64,000 nucleotides of DNA from positions 3,100,001-3,164,000 of the forward strand of contig NZ_LT629740.1 of NCBI RefSeq assembly GCF_900105165.1. Reading direction: 5' to 3'. Below the pieces are notes generated by a model. The model had not been told where the DNA came from. It saw only the letters and a list, made by a program, of their open reading frames with translations, and searched no databases. How positions within the stretch are numbered: the first letter of the stretch is position 1; each line of letters opens with the position of its first letter. This document shows positions 36,701-44,187 of this stretch, piece after piece. The position numbers and the translations under genes were made by a program. This DNA comes from Mucilaginibacter mallensis. Lineage in GTDB: Bacteria > Bacteroidota > Bacteroidia > Sphingobacteriales > Sphingobacteriaceae.

Positions 36701-37887
36701 TGCAAAAAGGTTTTGGATGCATTAGTATTTAACTGAATAGCGGTTAAGCCATTGGCTGTGCCCACCCAAACTACATTGTTTTTAACCAATATACTTTTTA
36801 CGAGCCGTTTTTGGTTCGAAAACGGATAAAAAGCAAATTTATATTGTTTGCTGTCTAGCTTGGTTAGACCTTCCATTGAGCATATCCAGATGATCCCGTT
36901 ATTATCACGAAACAGGCCTGCCTGCTGAAAACTTGTTAGGTCGTTAATTTTTTGCCAACTTTTGTTTGCTGAATTGAACCAGTAAAAGCCATCATTACCA
37001 GCCAGGATCATTAACTGATGACCTAAATTTAAAATCCTGAAAACGCTTTGATTTTCCTTGTCAGGAGACGGATACGATGTAAACTTGCTTGTTTTTACTT
37101 CAAATTTAAATAACCCTTTCCAGTAAGTGCCAACCCAGATATCGCCGTTTTCATCCATGCAAAGGCTCCATACATCATTCGGATTTCTTTCATTCGCTTT
37201 TTGAACCTGGGGAAAGTTGATAAACTTTTTAGTATACCTGTTAAACTTGTTAAGCCCGCTGCCCCAGTTGCCCAACCAAAGGTTATTGGCCCGGTCCTCT
37301 ATTATCGCATTAACAGATTTACCTTTTATGGCATTTGCATCGGATGGATTAGGCTGAAATATTTCAAAACTCTTAGTTTTCTCAATAAACCGGTCAAAAC
37401 CATCATCAGTACCAATCCATATATTATTGTCCTTATCAGCCAAAAGCGACCATATCTTATTATTGCTCAGCGCGCCGGGGCCTTTATCCTGGTGACTAAA
37501 CCGCTTAAATTTTTCTGTAAATGGATCAAGTAAATTCAACCCATCAAGTGTACCCACCCATATCCTACCTTTTTTATCCTCAATAATGGTGTTAATATAA
37601 TTATTGGTAAGGCTTGTACTATCACCCGGGATGTTAACGAAGGTTTTAAATGAATAGCCATCGAAGCGACAAAGACCGTTTTCAGTTCCTACCCAAAGGA
37701 AACCACTCTTATCCTTGATAGCGCAGGTAGTACTATTTGATGGAAGACCGCTATTTATTCCATAAGCTTTTATTGCATAATTTTTAAGCTTGGCTACGTC
37801 ATTGTTCTGAGGTTTATTAAATTGGGCATATCCTGTTTTTACTATCAAAAGCATAAACACAAACAAACCAATATTTAAAATCCTCAT
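33760..37887 (-). CDS. Hybrid two-component system regulator (HTCS)
   Basis: 1,375 residues. One-protein sensor and transcription factor of Bacteroidota PULs. A signal peptide ends after YAQ at about 22. Periplasmic Reg_prop beta-propeller repeats (GFLWVGTENGL, GRIWVGTLDGL and similar) run to about residue 700, followed by a Y_Y_Y domain (YKLEEFDKRWNYVG near 730). One membrane helix lies near 785-805. The histidine kinase has His845 in ISHEFRTPL and a HATPase with DTGCGI and GGLGIGLFL. The receiver has Asp1157 in ISDVMMPG and Lys in ISKPFEKE. An AraC-type DNA-binding domain ends the protein (about 1265-1365). It is read toward the FG-GAP operon and divergently from kdgK. It likely binds an oligosaccharide in the periplasm and activates the galactan PUL. 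Confidence 0.96.
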   Translation of the reverse strand: MRILNIGLFVFMLLIVKTGYAQFNKPQNNDVAKLKNYAIKAYGINSGLPSNSTTCAIKDKSGFLWVGTENGLCRFDGYSFKTFVNIPGDSTSLTNNYINTIIEDKKGRIWVGTLDGLNLLDPFTEKFKRFSHQDKGPGALSNNKIWSLLADKDNNIWIGTDDGFDRFIEKTKSFEIFQPNPSDANAIKGKSVNAIIEDRANNLWLGNWGSGLNKFNRYTKKFINFPQVQKANERNPNDVWSLCMDENGDIWVGTYWKGLFKFEVKTSKFTSYPSPDKENQSVFRILNLGHQLMILAGNDGFYWFNSANKSWQKINDLTSFQQAGLFRDNNGIIWICSMEGLTKLDSKQYKFAFYPFSNQKRLVKSILVKNNVVWVGTANGLTAIQLNTNASKTFLHSDDPNSIGSNSINKLYLDASNKLWDLTEFGFDEYDDKTGKFTHHSHHSSLGGFFNEDVFRDILEATPGNYWLATDAGLKVYHAQTNTFSHYFNQKDKPYTLSNNHLYCLLKDADNDIWIGTEGGGLNRFVQSSQRFYNYLANDKKVGHISNNDIHNIFLDSHKNVWICTQDGLNKYVRSTDSFQIFSKNDGFASNVFKQIVEDVNGKLWIVTETGISCFDPRTMKVINFDEGDGVFANSVICKVNDHQILLGGNKGLVSFDPLAINYNNVAPPVYFSDLQVFNKSVIPGDNSPLKEPIQNAKEIVLKYSQSVFSIEFVALNYTHTEKNSYAYKLEEFDKRWNYVGNQRKATYTNLNPGRYVFRIKASNNDGVWNDEGRSIVVIITPPWYLTWWAYLIYISLFGAAVYGYIFYNNRQAKLKYEVKLAHIETEKEKELHEKKLSFFTNISHEFRTPLTMIINPLKEILYTGGNDIDQQNLNTINRNAKRLLSLVDQLLLFRKADADADELKLAKINIVDLSKEVFLCFTHQANAKKLKFEYNCTEEYIEIIADREKIEIVLFNLLSNAVKFTEPGGEVEMSISQTNDKVNIQVRDTGCGIAQTAGDKLYHQYYQEYQHNTLSKGGLGIGLFLVKNYAEQHGGAISYESEAGKGTVFNLELLKGASHLRSASIIEEAPQRSVFFNELMAEDDGNNMQVVPDTVLPAAAEITSDFKSMLIIEDNKEISDYIKQVFVSEYIVYEADNGESGLKMVIELMPDIIISDVMMPGMSGIELCSRIKEDPDLSHIPVILLTAITAPEIKLKGIEGGADDYISKPFEKEMLIARVKGILKTRNNLQRYFFNEITLKPNNLKISQEYKEFLQKCIDIVGCHLNDPDFTIKMLAGEMGMSHSNVYRKIKSISGQSVNSFIRFIRLKKAAEILLTSDCTIAEAAYQVGFLDAKHFREQFAKLFGLNPSDYIKKYRDSFHNDLTINRDVIKNQK

Positions 37888-38215
37888 TGAATAATTTTAA
37901 TTGTTTATAAAATGGTTATTATGGTTAACGCGGCGGTTAACTTATTAGTAAATATATCCAAATAGCTTTAACATAAAAGTATAATTTCAACCAAAGTATT
38001 ATTTTGGCCATTTATCATAATTAACACTGTAAATCCGGTAATAAAGGCTTAATAACGCCTATGGCTTATAATACATGTCAAATTAACATATATTAATCCT
38101 AATTAAAAAGGGTTTTACATATTTTTTTAATATTATAATATTTACAACCTGCAAGCTCTTAAAAAAGGGATGTATTTATAAAGAAAAACATAAAAACTAT
38201 CTCGCCACTATAACG

Positions 38216-38237
38216 ATGGAGTAAATAATAACTCCAT
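38216..38237. promoter_or_regulatory. Inverted repeat upstream of the kdgK promoter
   Basis: ATGGAGT (38216-38222) and ACTCCAT (38231-38237), exact complements around an eight-base AT spacer. It ends 4 bp before the -33 box, the position of an activator site or an upstream operator. The binding protein is unknown; the LacI regulator at 44188 is one candidate. Confidence 0.45.
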
Positions 38238-38241
38238 AAAG

Positions 38242-38272
38242 TTTGAAAGGGTGATATTTCAACATATTTTTG
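38242..38272 (+). promoter_or_regulatory. Bacteroidota-type promoter of the kdgK-eda-exuT operon
   Basis: TTTG at 38242-38245 and TATTTTTG at 38265-38272, separated by 19 bp, match the -33 TTTG and -7 TAnnTTTG consensus known for Bacteroidota. Predicted transcription start is near 38279, leaving about 50 bases of leader before the kdgK ATG. Confidence 0.65.
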
Positions 38273-38327
38273 GAGTTAACTTCGGATAAAAAACGATTCG
38301 TTAAATCCTGCTATCTGTAAGCTGCCA

Positions 38328-39371
38328 ATGGATAAACAATTTAATAAAAAAAAATACACGGGTTCTGTACTATGCTTTGGCGAACTGTTATTCAGGATAA
38401 GCCTTGATGCCGGTGGCAATTGGTTAAAAAATAATGCAGTGCCATTTTTTATGGGCGGCGCCGAGCTGAATGTGGCCACGGCCCTATCCTTATGGGATGT
38501 ACCCTCGCAATATTTTACTGCACTGCCTGATAATCATATGTCGGCGCAGATCACAGTCCATCTTAAAAGCAAGGATATTGATCCCTCAAAGATCTATCAT
38601 CATGGCGACCGCGTTGGCTTATATATACTAACCAAGGGTGCCGATTTGAAAAATGATTCGCTGATCTATGACCGTGCACACTCAGCATTCGCCGAACTAA
38701 AACCGGGAATGATAGATTGGGATAAAGTATTGGATGGCGTAAGCTGGTTCCATTTCAGCGCTATATGCCCTGCCATCAATCAACATGTGGCCGATGTTTG
38801 TAAGGAGGCATTAATAGCCGCATCTGCAAAAGGCATTACGATTTCTATTGATTTGAACTACCGCTCAAAACTATGGCAATATGGTAAAACACCTGTACAG
38901 GTAATCCCTGAACTGGTGCAATATTGTGACCTGGTGATGGGTAATATATGGGCCGCTGAAATTATGCTGGGTATCCCGGTTGAGGAAGGCTTGCATGCTG
39001 TTGGGCAAAAAGCCAAATATCTGGATGCCGCTTTACAAACATCAAAGCATATTACCGAAAAGCACCCAAAATGCAAAGCTGTTGCCAATACCTTCAGGTT
39101 TGATAATAACGAAGGGATCACCTATTACACCTCCTTATATACAGGCGGCGAATATCACAGCACTATTGACCACGCAGCCCTTAAAATAATAAACAAAGTA
39201 GGCAGCGGCGATTGCTTTATGGCGGGCCTCATTTATGGCTTTTATAATAGCCATGAACCAGCCGAAATATTGGAGTTCGCCACTTTAGCAGCTTTTGATA
39301 AGCTATTTATTGATGCCGATGCCACGTCTAAAACCGTAGAGGAAATTAAAACTACAACTATTACCAAATGA
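38328..39371 (+). CDS. kdgK: 2-keto-3-deoxygluconate kinase (PfkB family)
   Basis: 347 residues, cytoplasmic. It phosphorylates 2-keto-3-deoxy-D-gluconate (KDG) to KDPG with ATP. The ribokinase/PfkB fold is seen in FMGGAELNVATALSLWDVPS near residue 41 (sugar-binding glycine pair) and in the C-terminal VGSGDCFMAGLIYGF with catalytic base Asp295. PfkB sugar specificity is not readable, but the next gene encodes KDPG aldolase and overlaps by 4 bp (ATGA), and the locus makes KDG by two routes. The KDG kinase call is therefore strong. It starts an operon kdgK-eda-exuT under an exact Bacteroidota-type promoter. Length is slightly above the E. coli enzyme (309 residues). Confidence 0.88.
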   Translation: MDKQFNKKKYTGSVLCFGELLFRISLDAGGNWLKNNAVPFFMGGAELNVATALSLWDVPSQYFTALPDNHMSAQITVHLKSKDIDPSKIYHHGDRVGLYILTKGADLKNDSLIYDRAHSAFAELKPGMIDWDKVLDGVSWFHFSAICPAINQHVADVCKEALIAASAKGITISIDLNYRSKLWQYGKTPVQVIPELVQYCDLVMGNIWAAEIMLGIPVEEGLHAVGQKAKYLDAALQTSKHITEKHPKCKAVANTFRFDNNEGITYYTSLYTGGEYHSTIDHAALKIINKVGSGDCFMAGLIYGFYNSHEPAEILEFATLAAFDKLFIDADATSKTVEEIKTTTITK

Positions 39372-40027
39372 GCAACCACGAAACCATACTTGCCGGCATT
39401 ATAACTCAAGGTATTTTACCCCTGTTCTTTTATGAAGATGCTGAGGTGAGCCTGCAGGTTACACGTACATTATACAGGGCCGGTGTTAGGGCTATTGAAT
39501 ATACAAACCGCGGCCCGGCTGCCCTTGAGAACTTTAAAGTACTTAAAAAAGCACAGCAAAGCGAAATGCCCGAGCTTCACTTGGGCATAGGCACCATAAA
39601 ATCAGAACAGGAAGCAAGGGATTTTGTGGCTGCAGGCGCTGATTTTATAGTTGCACCCATTGTAAACCCAGCCGTAGCAAAAGTAGCCCATGAGCATGGC
39701 ATACTATGGTGCCCCGGCTGTATGACACCTACCGAGATCTACACGGCGCAGCAAAATGGTGCGGCTTTGATCAAGTTATTCCCGGCCAATATTTTGGGGC
39801 ATTCATTTTTAAGTTCGATAAAGGAATTATTCCCAGGGCAATTATTTATGCCCACAGGTGGTGTTGAACTGCATATTGAGAACATCAGCAACTGGTTTAA
39901 GGCCGGGGTTTGCGCTGTAGGCTTGGGCAGCAAACTCATTACCAAGGATGTATTGACCAAAGGATTATACGACCAATTATATAACGATACTATTAAGGCG
40001 ATGGAGCTTGTAAAAGCCGCCAAATAA
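39368..40027 (+). CDS. eda: KDPG aldolase
   Basis: 219 residues. Class I aldolase that cleaves 2-keto-3-deoxy-6-phosphogluconate to pyruvate and glyceraldehyde 3-phosphate. The Schiff-base Lys136 is in ALIKLFPA. The proton-relay Glu44 is in AIEYTNRG (the classical enzyme has EVTLR). GIGTI at 74-78 and CPGCMTPTEI near 115-124 are family landmarks. GGV near residue 160 closes the phosphate site. The start codon overlaps the kdgK stop (ATGA), implying coupled translation. It is the last step of both uronate branches encoded in this region. Confidence 0.93.
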   Translation: MSNHETILAGIITQGILPLFFYEDAEVSLQVTRTLYRAGVRAIEYTNRGPAALENFKVLKKAQQSEMPELHLGIGTIKSEQEARDFVAAGADFIVAPIVNPAVAKVAHEHGILWCPGCMTPTEIYTAQQNGAALIKLFPANILGHSFLSSIKELFPGQLFMPTGGVELHIENISNWFKAGVCAVGLGSKLITKDVLTKGLYDQLYNDTIKAMELVKAAK

Positions 40028-40045
40028 GTTAATATCTACCGAATT

Positions 40046-41392
40046 ATGACCAATGAAACCAAGGTTGGAAACTACAGATGGGTAATAGCATCTCTGCTCC
40101 TATTTTCTACCACCATAAATTATATGGACAGGCAGGTGATCAGCTATGTGAAGGATTATTTCTGCACACCCATAGCCAAAGGCGGTTTCGGCTGGACGGA
40201 TAATCAATACTCTTACGTTACCGCGTGTTTTACTGCATTTTATGCAGGTATTACTGTAGTTGCAGGTTTGGTTATTGATAAAATAGGCACCAAAATGGGA
40301 CTAGCGTTATCGCTTATTATATGGTCGACTTTTGGTATCCTGAATGCTTTTGCAGGTAGCTCAGTTGTAGTACATACCATTGTAAGGAGTTTATTTGGCA
40401 TTGGTGAGGCAGGAAATTTTCCAGCATCAATAAAAACAGTTGCCGAATGGTTCCCTAAAAAGGAACGCGCACTGGCAACAGGCATTTTCAACAGCGGATC
40501 CAATATCGGCGCTATGATAGCGGCCCTGTTTGTGCCCTGGTGCCTCATTCATTGGGGCGAAGCTACAGGCTGGAAAATGGCTTACATTATAACCGGCGCT
40601 GTTGGCTTTTTATGGCTGATATTTTGGTTCTTATTATATAATCCGCCTGCTAAATCCAAGTATCTCACAAAAGAGGAATTTGATCTGATACATGAGGACG
40701 ACCTGGTTGTACATGCGGCACCATCCGAAGATGTGGCCCTGCACGAAAATATCTCATGGGGGAGATTATTCAGGTATCCGCAAACATGGGCATTTTTCTG
40801 GGGTAAATTCCTTACGGATGGCGTGTGGTGGTTCCTGTTATTCTGGTTGCCAGACTATCTGAAAAAGCAATTCGGTATGGATGTTCATCATATTATGTGG
40901 CCCACCTTTACCGTATACTTCATCTCTATCTTCGGCAGTACTTTCGGCGGCAACCTACCCCGCATGATGATCAATCGCGGCACACCTGTATACAAAGCAC
41001 GTATGCGTGCCATGTTTATTATTGCACTATTTCCTTTGTTCCTGCTATTAACACAATACTTTGGCAATAAAGCAGTATTTGGCGACTATGCATCTATATT
41101 GGCCATCGCGGTAATTTGCATCGGCGCAGCAGCACACCAGGCATGGTCAGCAAATTTGTTTACCACGGTATCTGATATGTTCCCGAAAAAAGCCATTGGT
41201 TCAGTAACCGGTATAGGTGGAATGGCCGGTGGTATTGGAGGTGTGTTGATTCAGCGCTTATCAGGTATACTAAATACCTCCTACCCTAAAGATGCTTACC
41301 TGATCATGTTTACCGTATGTGCATTAGCATATATAATAGCGTGGACTATCATCAGGCTGTTAACTTTAAAACCGTCAAAAATTGCAGTATAA
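40046..41392 (+). CDS. exuT: MFS hexuronate transporter, ExuT-like
   Basis: 448 residues with about twelve membrane segments. Inner-membrane carrier of the anion:cation symporter branch of the major facilitator superfamily, which contains ExuT (galacturonate/glucuronate) and GudP. Visible landmarks are NYMDRQVISYVKDYF near residue 25, the loop-2 type GLVIDKIGTKMG, and the conserved RSLFGIGEAGNFPASIKTVAEWFPKKERA near 114-142, read in pieces. The second half has GIGGMAGGIGGVLIQRLSG near 390. It starts 18 bp after eda, in the same operon, which supports uptake of galacturonate, unsaturated galacturonate or KDG. A palindromic repeat element follows the stop. Confidence 0.88.
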   Translation: MTNETKVGNYRWVIASLLLFSTTINYMDRQVISYVKDYFCTPIAKGGFGWTDNQYSYVTACFTAFYAGITVVAGLVIDKIGTKMGLALSLIIWSTFGILNAFAGSSVVVHTIVRSLFGIGEAGNFPASIKTVAEWFPKKERALATGIFNSGSNIGAMIAALFVPWCLIHWGEATGWKMAYIITGAVGFLWLIFWFLLYNPPAKSKYLTKEEFDLIHEDDLVVHAAPSEDVALHENISWGRLFRYPQTWAFFWGKFLTDGVWWFLLFWLPDYLKKQFGMDVHHIMWPTFTVYFISIFGSTFGGNLPRMMINRGTPVYKARMRAMFIIALFPLFLLLTQYFGNKAVFGDYASILAIAVICIGAAAHQAWSANLFTTVSDMFPKKAIGSVTGIGGMAGGIGGVLIQRLSGILNTSYPKDAYLIMFTVCALAYIIAWTIIRLLTLKPSKIAV

Positions 41393-41460
41393 CGGGTAAA
41401 GATTAAATATTGCTTTGCGATTAATCTTATAAAAGAAGATTTAACCAAATTAAAAGATCA

Positions 41461-41546
41461 TGTCATTTCGAACGAGGTACGAGGAGAAAACTTCTGCTGT
41501 AGACTCAGCACACGAAAAAGATTTCTCACTAACGTTCGAAATGACA
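41461..41546. repeat. Palindromic interspersed repeat (REP/MITE-like)
   Basis: Exact 14-bp terminal inverted repeats TGTCATTTCGAACG (41461-41474) and CGTTCGAAATGACA (41533-41546) enclose 58 bp with GAGGAGAAAACTTCTGC and AAAGATTTCTC. Very similar TGTCATTTCGAACGA elements are widespread between genes in Mucilaginibacter and Pedobacter genomes (from memory). It lies between convergent exuT and the yhcH-like gene and is followed on the plus strand by a run of six T, so it may double as a terminator. Confidence 0.75.
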
Positions 41547-41599
41547 GTAGTTTTTTAGAATTTAACGTACAACAATTTCAATCTTACAATGCGCTGTGC

Positions 41600-42220
41600 T
41601 TATTCAGCATATTTAATCTTTATAACTAATTTCTTATCAGAATCGTAACCATCAACTTTAATATTGGGCTTATGCACTTCGGATGGGAAGAATAAATAGA
41701 ATACGCTTGGCGTTGCCAGGTAATATTTACCATCCGCGGTGTAATTTGCGCCATCCTTTTTATCATCATAAGGAACAGTTACGGTAGCGGTAGCTATAGG
41801 GCTCACCCCTATCGTTTCCTCCCCCTTAATCACATATTGCAGGTCGATGTATTTACGGTGCGATTCCCATTTAGCTACATCAGGTGTACGGGTAGGCATA
41901 TCAGTGATAGATGCGTAGGCATTTTCTCCATCAATTGGGTATTTACCCGGTGCTAATTTTGCCAGTTTCGCGGTATCAGCCAAAAAGGCGAAGCATTTAT
42001 CCCACATAGTTTTATTGGCTTCGTACTGGCGTTTAAACTCAACGCTGTTTATATCAGGGTAAACTTTAATTTCAAGGTTTTTGGCCCATACTTTACTTTT
42101 AACCCACTTATTTGCAGCCTTTACTTTACTGGGTGAATCTGTTTGCGCAAAGGACGAATGGCTCGCGAAAATTAATGCAATAAATAGCGCGATCTTTTTA
42201 ATATTCGGGAAGATGTTCAT
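41600..42220 (-). CDS. YhcH/YjgK/YiaL family protein with a signal peptide
   Basis: 206 residues. The C-terminal ~150 residues are the YhcH/YjgK/YiaL (DUF386) cupin. Visible landmarks are SHRKYIDLQYVIKGEETIGV near 126-145 with metal-ligand-type His and Glu, and YLFFPSEVHKPNIKVDGYD near 175-193. The E. coli homologues are cytoplasmic and of about 150 residues, linked to sialic acid, galacturonate or alginate catabolism. Here an N-terminal hydrophobic stretch with SSFAQ cleavage near residue 26 predicts export, followed by a linker of about 30 residues. It stands alone on the minus strand inside the uronate locus. A role as a periplasmic sugar-acid mutarotase or isomerase is only an inference. 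Confidence 0.85.
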   Translation of the reverse strand: MNIFPNIKKIALFIALIFASHSSFAQTDSPSKVKAANKWVKSKVWAKNLEIKVYPDINSVEFKRQYEANKTMWDKCFAFLADTAKLAKLAPGKYPIDGENAYASITDMPTRTPDVAKWESHRKYIDLQYVIKGEETIGVSPIATATVTVPYDDKKDGANYTADGKYYLATPSVFYLFFPSEVHKPNIKVDGYDSDKKLVIKIKYAE

Positions 42221-42310
42221 AGTTAATGATTTATCAATTGGTGATTTGAATTATCAATTATACAAGCTAACTCGTTAAAAGTGCTAAATTAAGCGCTGAT
42301 TATTTACTTT

Positions 42311-42322
42311 AACGTTTGAGTA
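42311..42322 (+). promoter_or_regulatory. Shared 12-mer AACGTTTGAGTA upstream of kduI
   Basis: The same 12 bases occur at 45253-45264 upstream of uxaC. The distances to the start codons are nearly equal: 95 bp here and 90 bp there. The AACGTT core is a CG-centred palindrome, the form expected of a LacI-family operator, and a LacI gene lies between the two targets. Confidence 0.5.
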
Positions 42323-42405
42323 GAAATATGGATACAATGTCTTTCTTATTATATCATAACGTTGTAGACTTGTAATTGCAATTATATAATTTAAATCATA
42401 CACCC

Positions 42406-43236
42406 TTGAAAGTATTACATAGCGTACACCCGGATGATTTTAAAACCTATCAAACAGCTTTAATAAGAGAGCGTTTTTTGATAGACAAACAGGTTCAGCC
42501 TGATCAGATAAATTGTGCCTATACGCATTATGACAGGATGATCGTAGGCTTTGCTAATCCTGTAAATCATCAACTGGAACTACCTAATTACCCCAACTTG
42601 CGTGCGGAGTATTTTTTAGAGCGCCGTGAGATCGGCATCATCAACGTTGCGGGTGATGGTATAGTTACTGTCGACAGTGTAAAGTACAATCTTAAAAAAC
42701 TGGATTGCCTGTACATTGGCAAAGGCACAAAAAGGGTAACCTTTGAAAGTAAGGACGCAATGACTCCGGCTGTATTTTATATGCTCTCTGCTCCTGCTCA
42801 TGCGGTATATCCAACCACATTATTAACTCATTCCGATGCGGTTAAGGTAACACTAGGTTCAGCATCAACAGCAAACCATCGCACAATAAATAAATACATC
42901 CATTTAGAGGGCATAAAAAGTTGCCAACTGGTAATGGGTTTAACTATTTTACATGATGGCAGTGTATGGAACACCATGCCTTCACATGTACACGACCGCC
43001 GTATGGAAGCTTATTTTTATTTCGATGTTCCCCAGGGTCAAAAGATCTTCCATTACATGGGTGAGGGCAACGAAACAAGGCATATCACCATGGATAATTA
43101 CGATGCCGTAGTATCGCCACCATGGAGCATACATTCAGGCAGTGGTACAGCAAGCTACAGCTTTATTTGGGGTATGGCCGGCGAAAACCTGGATTATACC
43201 GACATGGACCCTATTGCTATAACCGATTTAAGATAA
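42406..43236 (+). CDS. kduI: 5-keto-4-deoxyuronate isomerase
   Basis: 276 residues from a TTG at 42406; this matches the family start (MKVLHSVHPDDFK) and the usual length of about 278. An earlier TTG at 42376 adds ten residues without family similarity and was rejected. The enzyme converts 4-deoxy-L-threo-5-hexosulose uronate, formed from unsaturated galacturonate, to 3-deoxy-D-glycero-2,5-hexodiulosonate in the cytoplasm. The metal-binding pattern HVHDRRMEAYFYFD (near 193-206) with a later His in PPWSIHSG matches the KduI cupin. A -7-like TAGACTTG at 42365-42372 (one mismatch to TAnnTTTG) may start transcription just after. It lies 25 bp before the SDR gene, consistent with a kduI-kduD type pair. 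Confidence 0.93.
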   Translation: MKVLHSVHPDDFKTYQTALIRERFLIDKQVQPDQINCAYTHYDRMIVGFANPVNHQLELPNYPNLRAEYFLERREIGIINVAGDGIVTVDSVKYNLKKLDCLYIGKGTKRVTFESKDAMTPAVFYMLSAPAHAVYPTTLLTHSDAVKVTLGSASTANHRTINKYIHLEGIKSCQLVMGLTILHDGSVWNTMPSHVHDRRMEAYFYFDVPQGQKIFHYMGEGNETRHITMDNYDAVVSPPWSIHSGSGTASYSFIWGMAGENLDYTDMDPIAITDLR

Positions 43237-43261
43237 TCATCACCAAATTAAAACTACAACA

Positions 43262-44077
43262 TTGGAAAATAAATTCTCATTAGCCGGTAAAGTAATTGTT
43301 GTTACCGGTGGCACAGGCATATTAGGCAACTCATTTATCAACGGCATTGTTGAGGCTGGCGGCGCAGTAGGTATTTTAGGCAGGAACGCGGCCGTAGCCG
43401 AAGAACGTGCAGCAGCAATCAATCAAAATGGTGGTAAAGCTGTGGCTATGGTAGCAGATGTTTTGGATGAAGCAGAACTACAAACCGCCAAAACCAAACT
43501 ACTGGATACTTTTGGTCGTTTAGATGGATTAGTAAACGGCGCAGGTGGTAACATGCCCGAGGGTGTTTTGCAAAATGAGGATGACATTTTTAAAATGAAC
43601 ATTGCCGGCATGAAGCGAACCATGGAGGTAAACACCTGGGGAACCATCATCCCTACACAGGTTTTTGGTGAAGCTATTGCCCAAACCGGCCGGGGTAGCA
43701 TTGTGAACATTTCTTCCATGAACTCAAAACGGGCCATAACCAAAGTATTGGGCTACAATATTGGTAAGGCAGCAGTTGATTGCTATAACCAATGGTTTGC
43801 GGTTGAACTGGCCAACCGTTATGGCGATGCTATCCGGATGAATGCCCTTGCTCCCGGCTTTTTCCTTACTGAACAAAACCGTAACCTGCTTACCAAGCCA
43901 GAAGGTGGCTATACCCCCCGAGGCGAGCTCGTTATCAAACAAACACCATTTAAACGTTTCGGTCACCCGGATGAATTGATCGGCGCGCTGGTATGGCTAC
44001 TGAGCGATGCATCGCAGTTTGTAACCGGTTCAATGATCTGTGTTGATGGTGGATTTTCTATTTTTGGCGGCGTGTAA
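43262..44077 (+). CDS. SDR oxidoreductase of uronate catabolism (KduD or mannonate-dehydrogenase type)
   Basis: 271 residues, starting with TTG at 43262, the second TTG start in this operon. Cofactor motif TGGTGILG is at 15-22. The canonical NNAG is NGAG here, the active site is Ser in NISSMNS, and Tyr165 and Lys169 are in YNIGK. The C-terminus is VDGGFSIFGGV. The insert MPEGVLQNEDDIFKMNIAG and the long form suit SDRs annotated as D-mannonate oxidoreductase or gluconate 5-dehydrogenase. The 25-bp spacing from kduI argues for the KduD step (reduction of 3-deoxy-2,5-hexodiulosonate to KDG). Alternatively it reduces fructuronate, although no mannonate dehydratase is in the window. Confidence 0.85.
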   Translation: MENKFSLAGKVIVVTGGTGILGNSFINGIVEAGGAVGILGRNAAVAEERAAAINQNGGKAVAMVADVLDEAELQTAKTKLLDTFGRLDGLVNGAGGNMPEGVLQNEDDIFKMNIAGMKRTMEVNTWGTIIPTQVFGEAIAQTGRGSIVNISSMNSKRAITKVLGYNIGKAAVDCYNQWFAVELANRYGDAIRMNALAPGFFLTEQNRNLLTKPEGGYTPRGELVIKQTPFKRFGHPDELIGALVWLLSDASQFVTGSMICVDGGFSIFGGV

Positions 44078-44187
44078 CCCTGCTTTTAAGTACAGATTAA
44101 CTTTATTTATCTTTAATTTCTTATGTTTACTTTTTGGGCATAACCAATGGCCCGGTATTCATAATTAATTTGTTTAAATAGGATAAG

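Larger units (their letters stand above)
37888..38327. other. Divergent regulatory region between HTCS and kdgK
   Basis: 440 bp of AT-rich DNA. Near the HTCS start it has a direct repeat GGTTAAC (37923-37929 and 37935-37941). Near kdgK it has an inverted repeat ATGGAGT-N8-ACTCCAT and an exact Bacteroidota-type promoter. The middle (about 37950-38200) shows nothing recognisable; the proposed HTCS element is not present here. Confidence 0.6.

Noticed and set aside
37923..37941. Direct repeat GGTTAAC upstream of the HTCS gene as an autoregulatory site
   Set aside because: Only two short copies with 12-bp spacing, unlike the GGGGTAA element; too little to support a regulatory claim.
42376..42405. 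Earlier TTG start for kduI
   Set aside because: The ten extra residues have no counterpart in KduI, and the position lies next to the likely transcription start.
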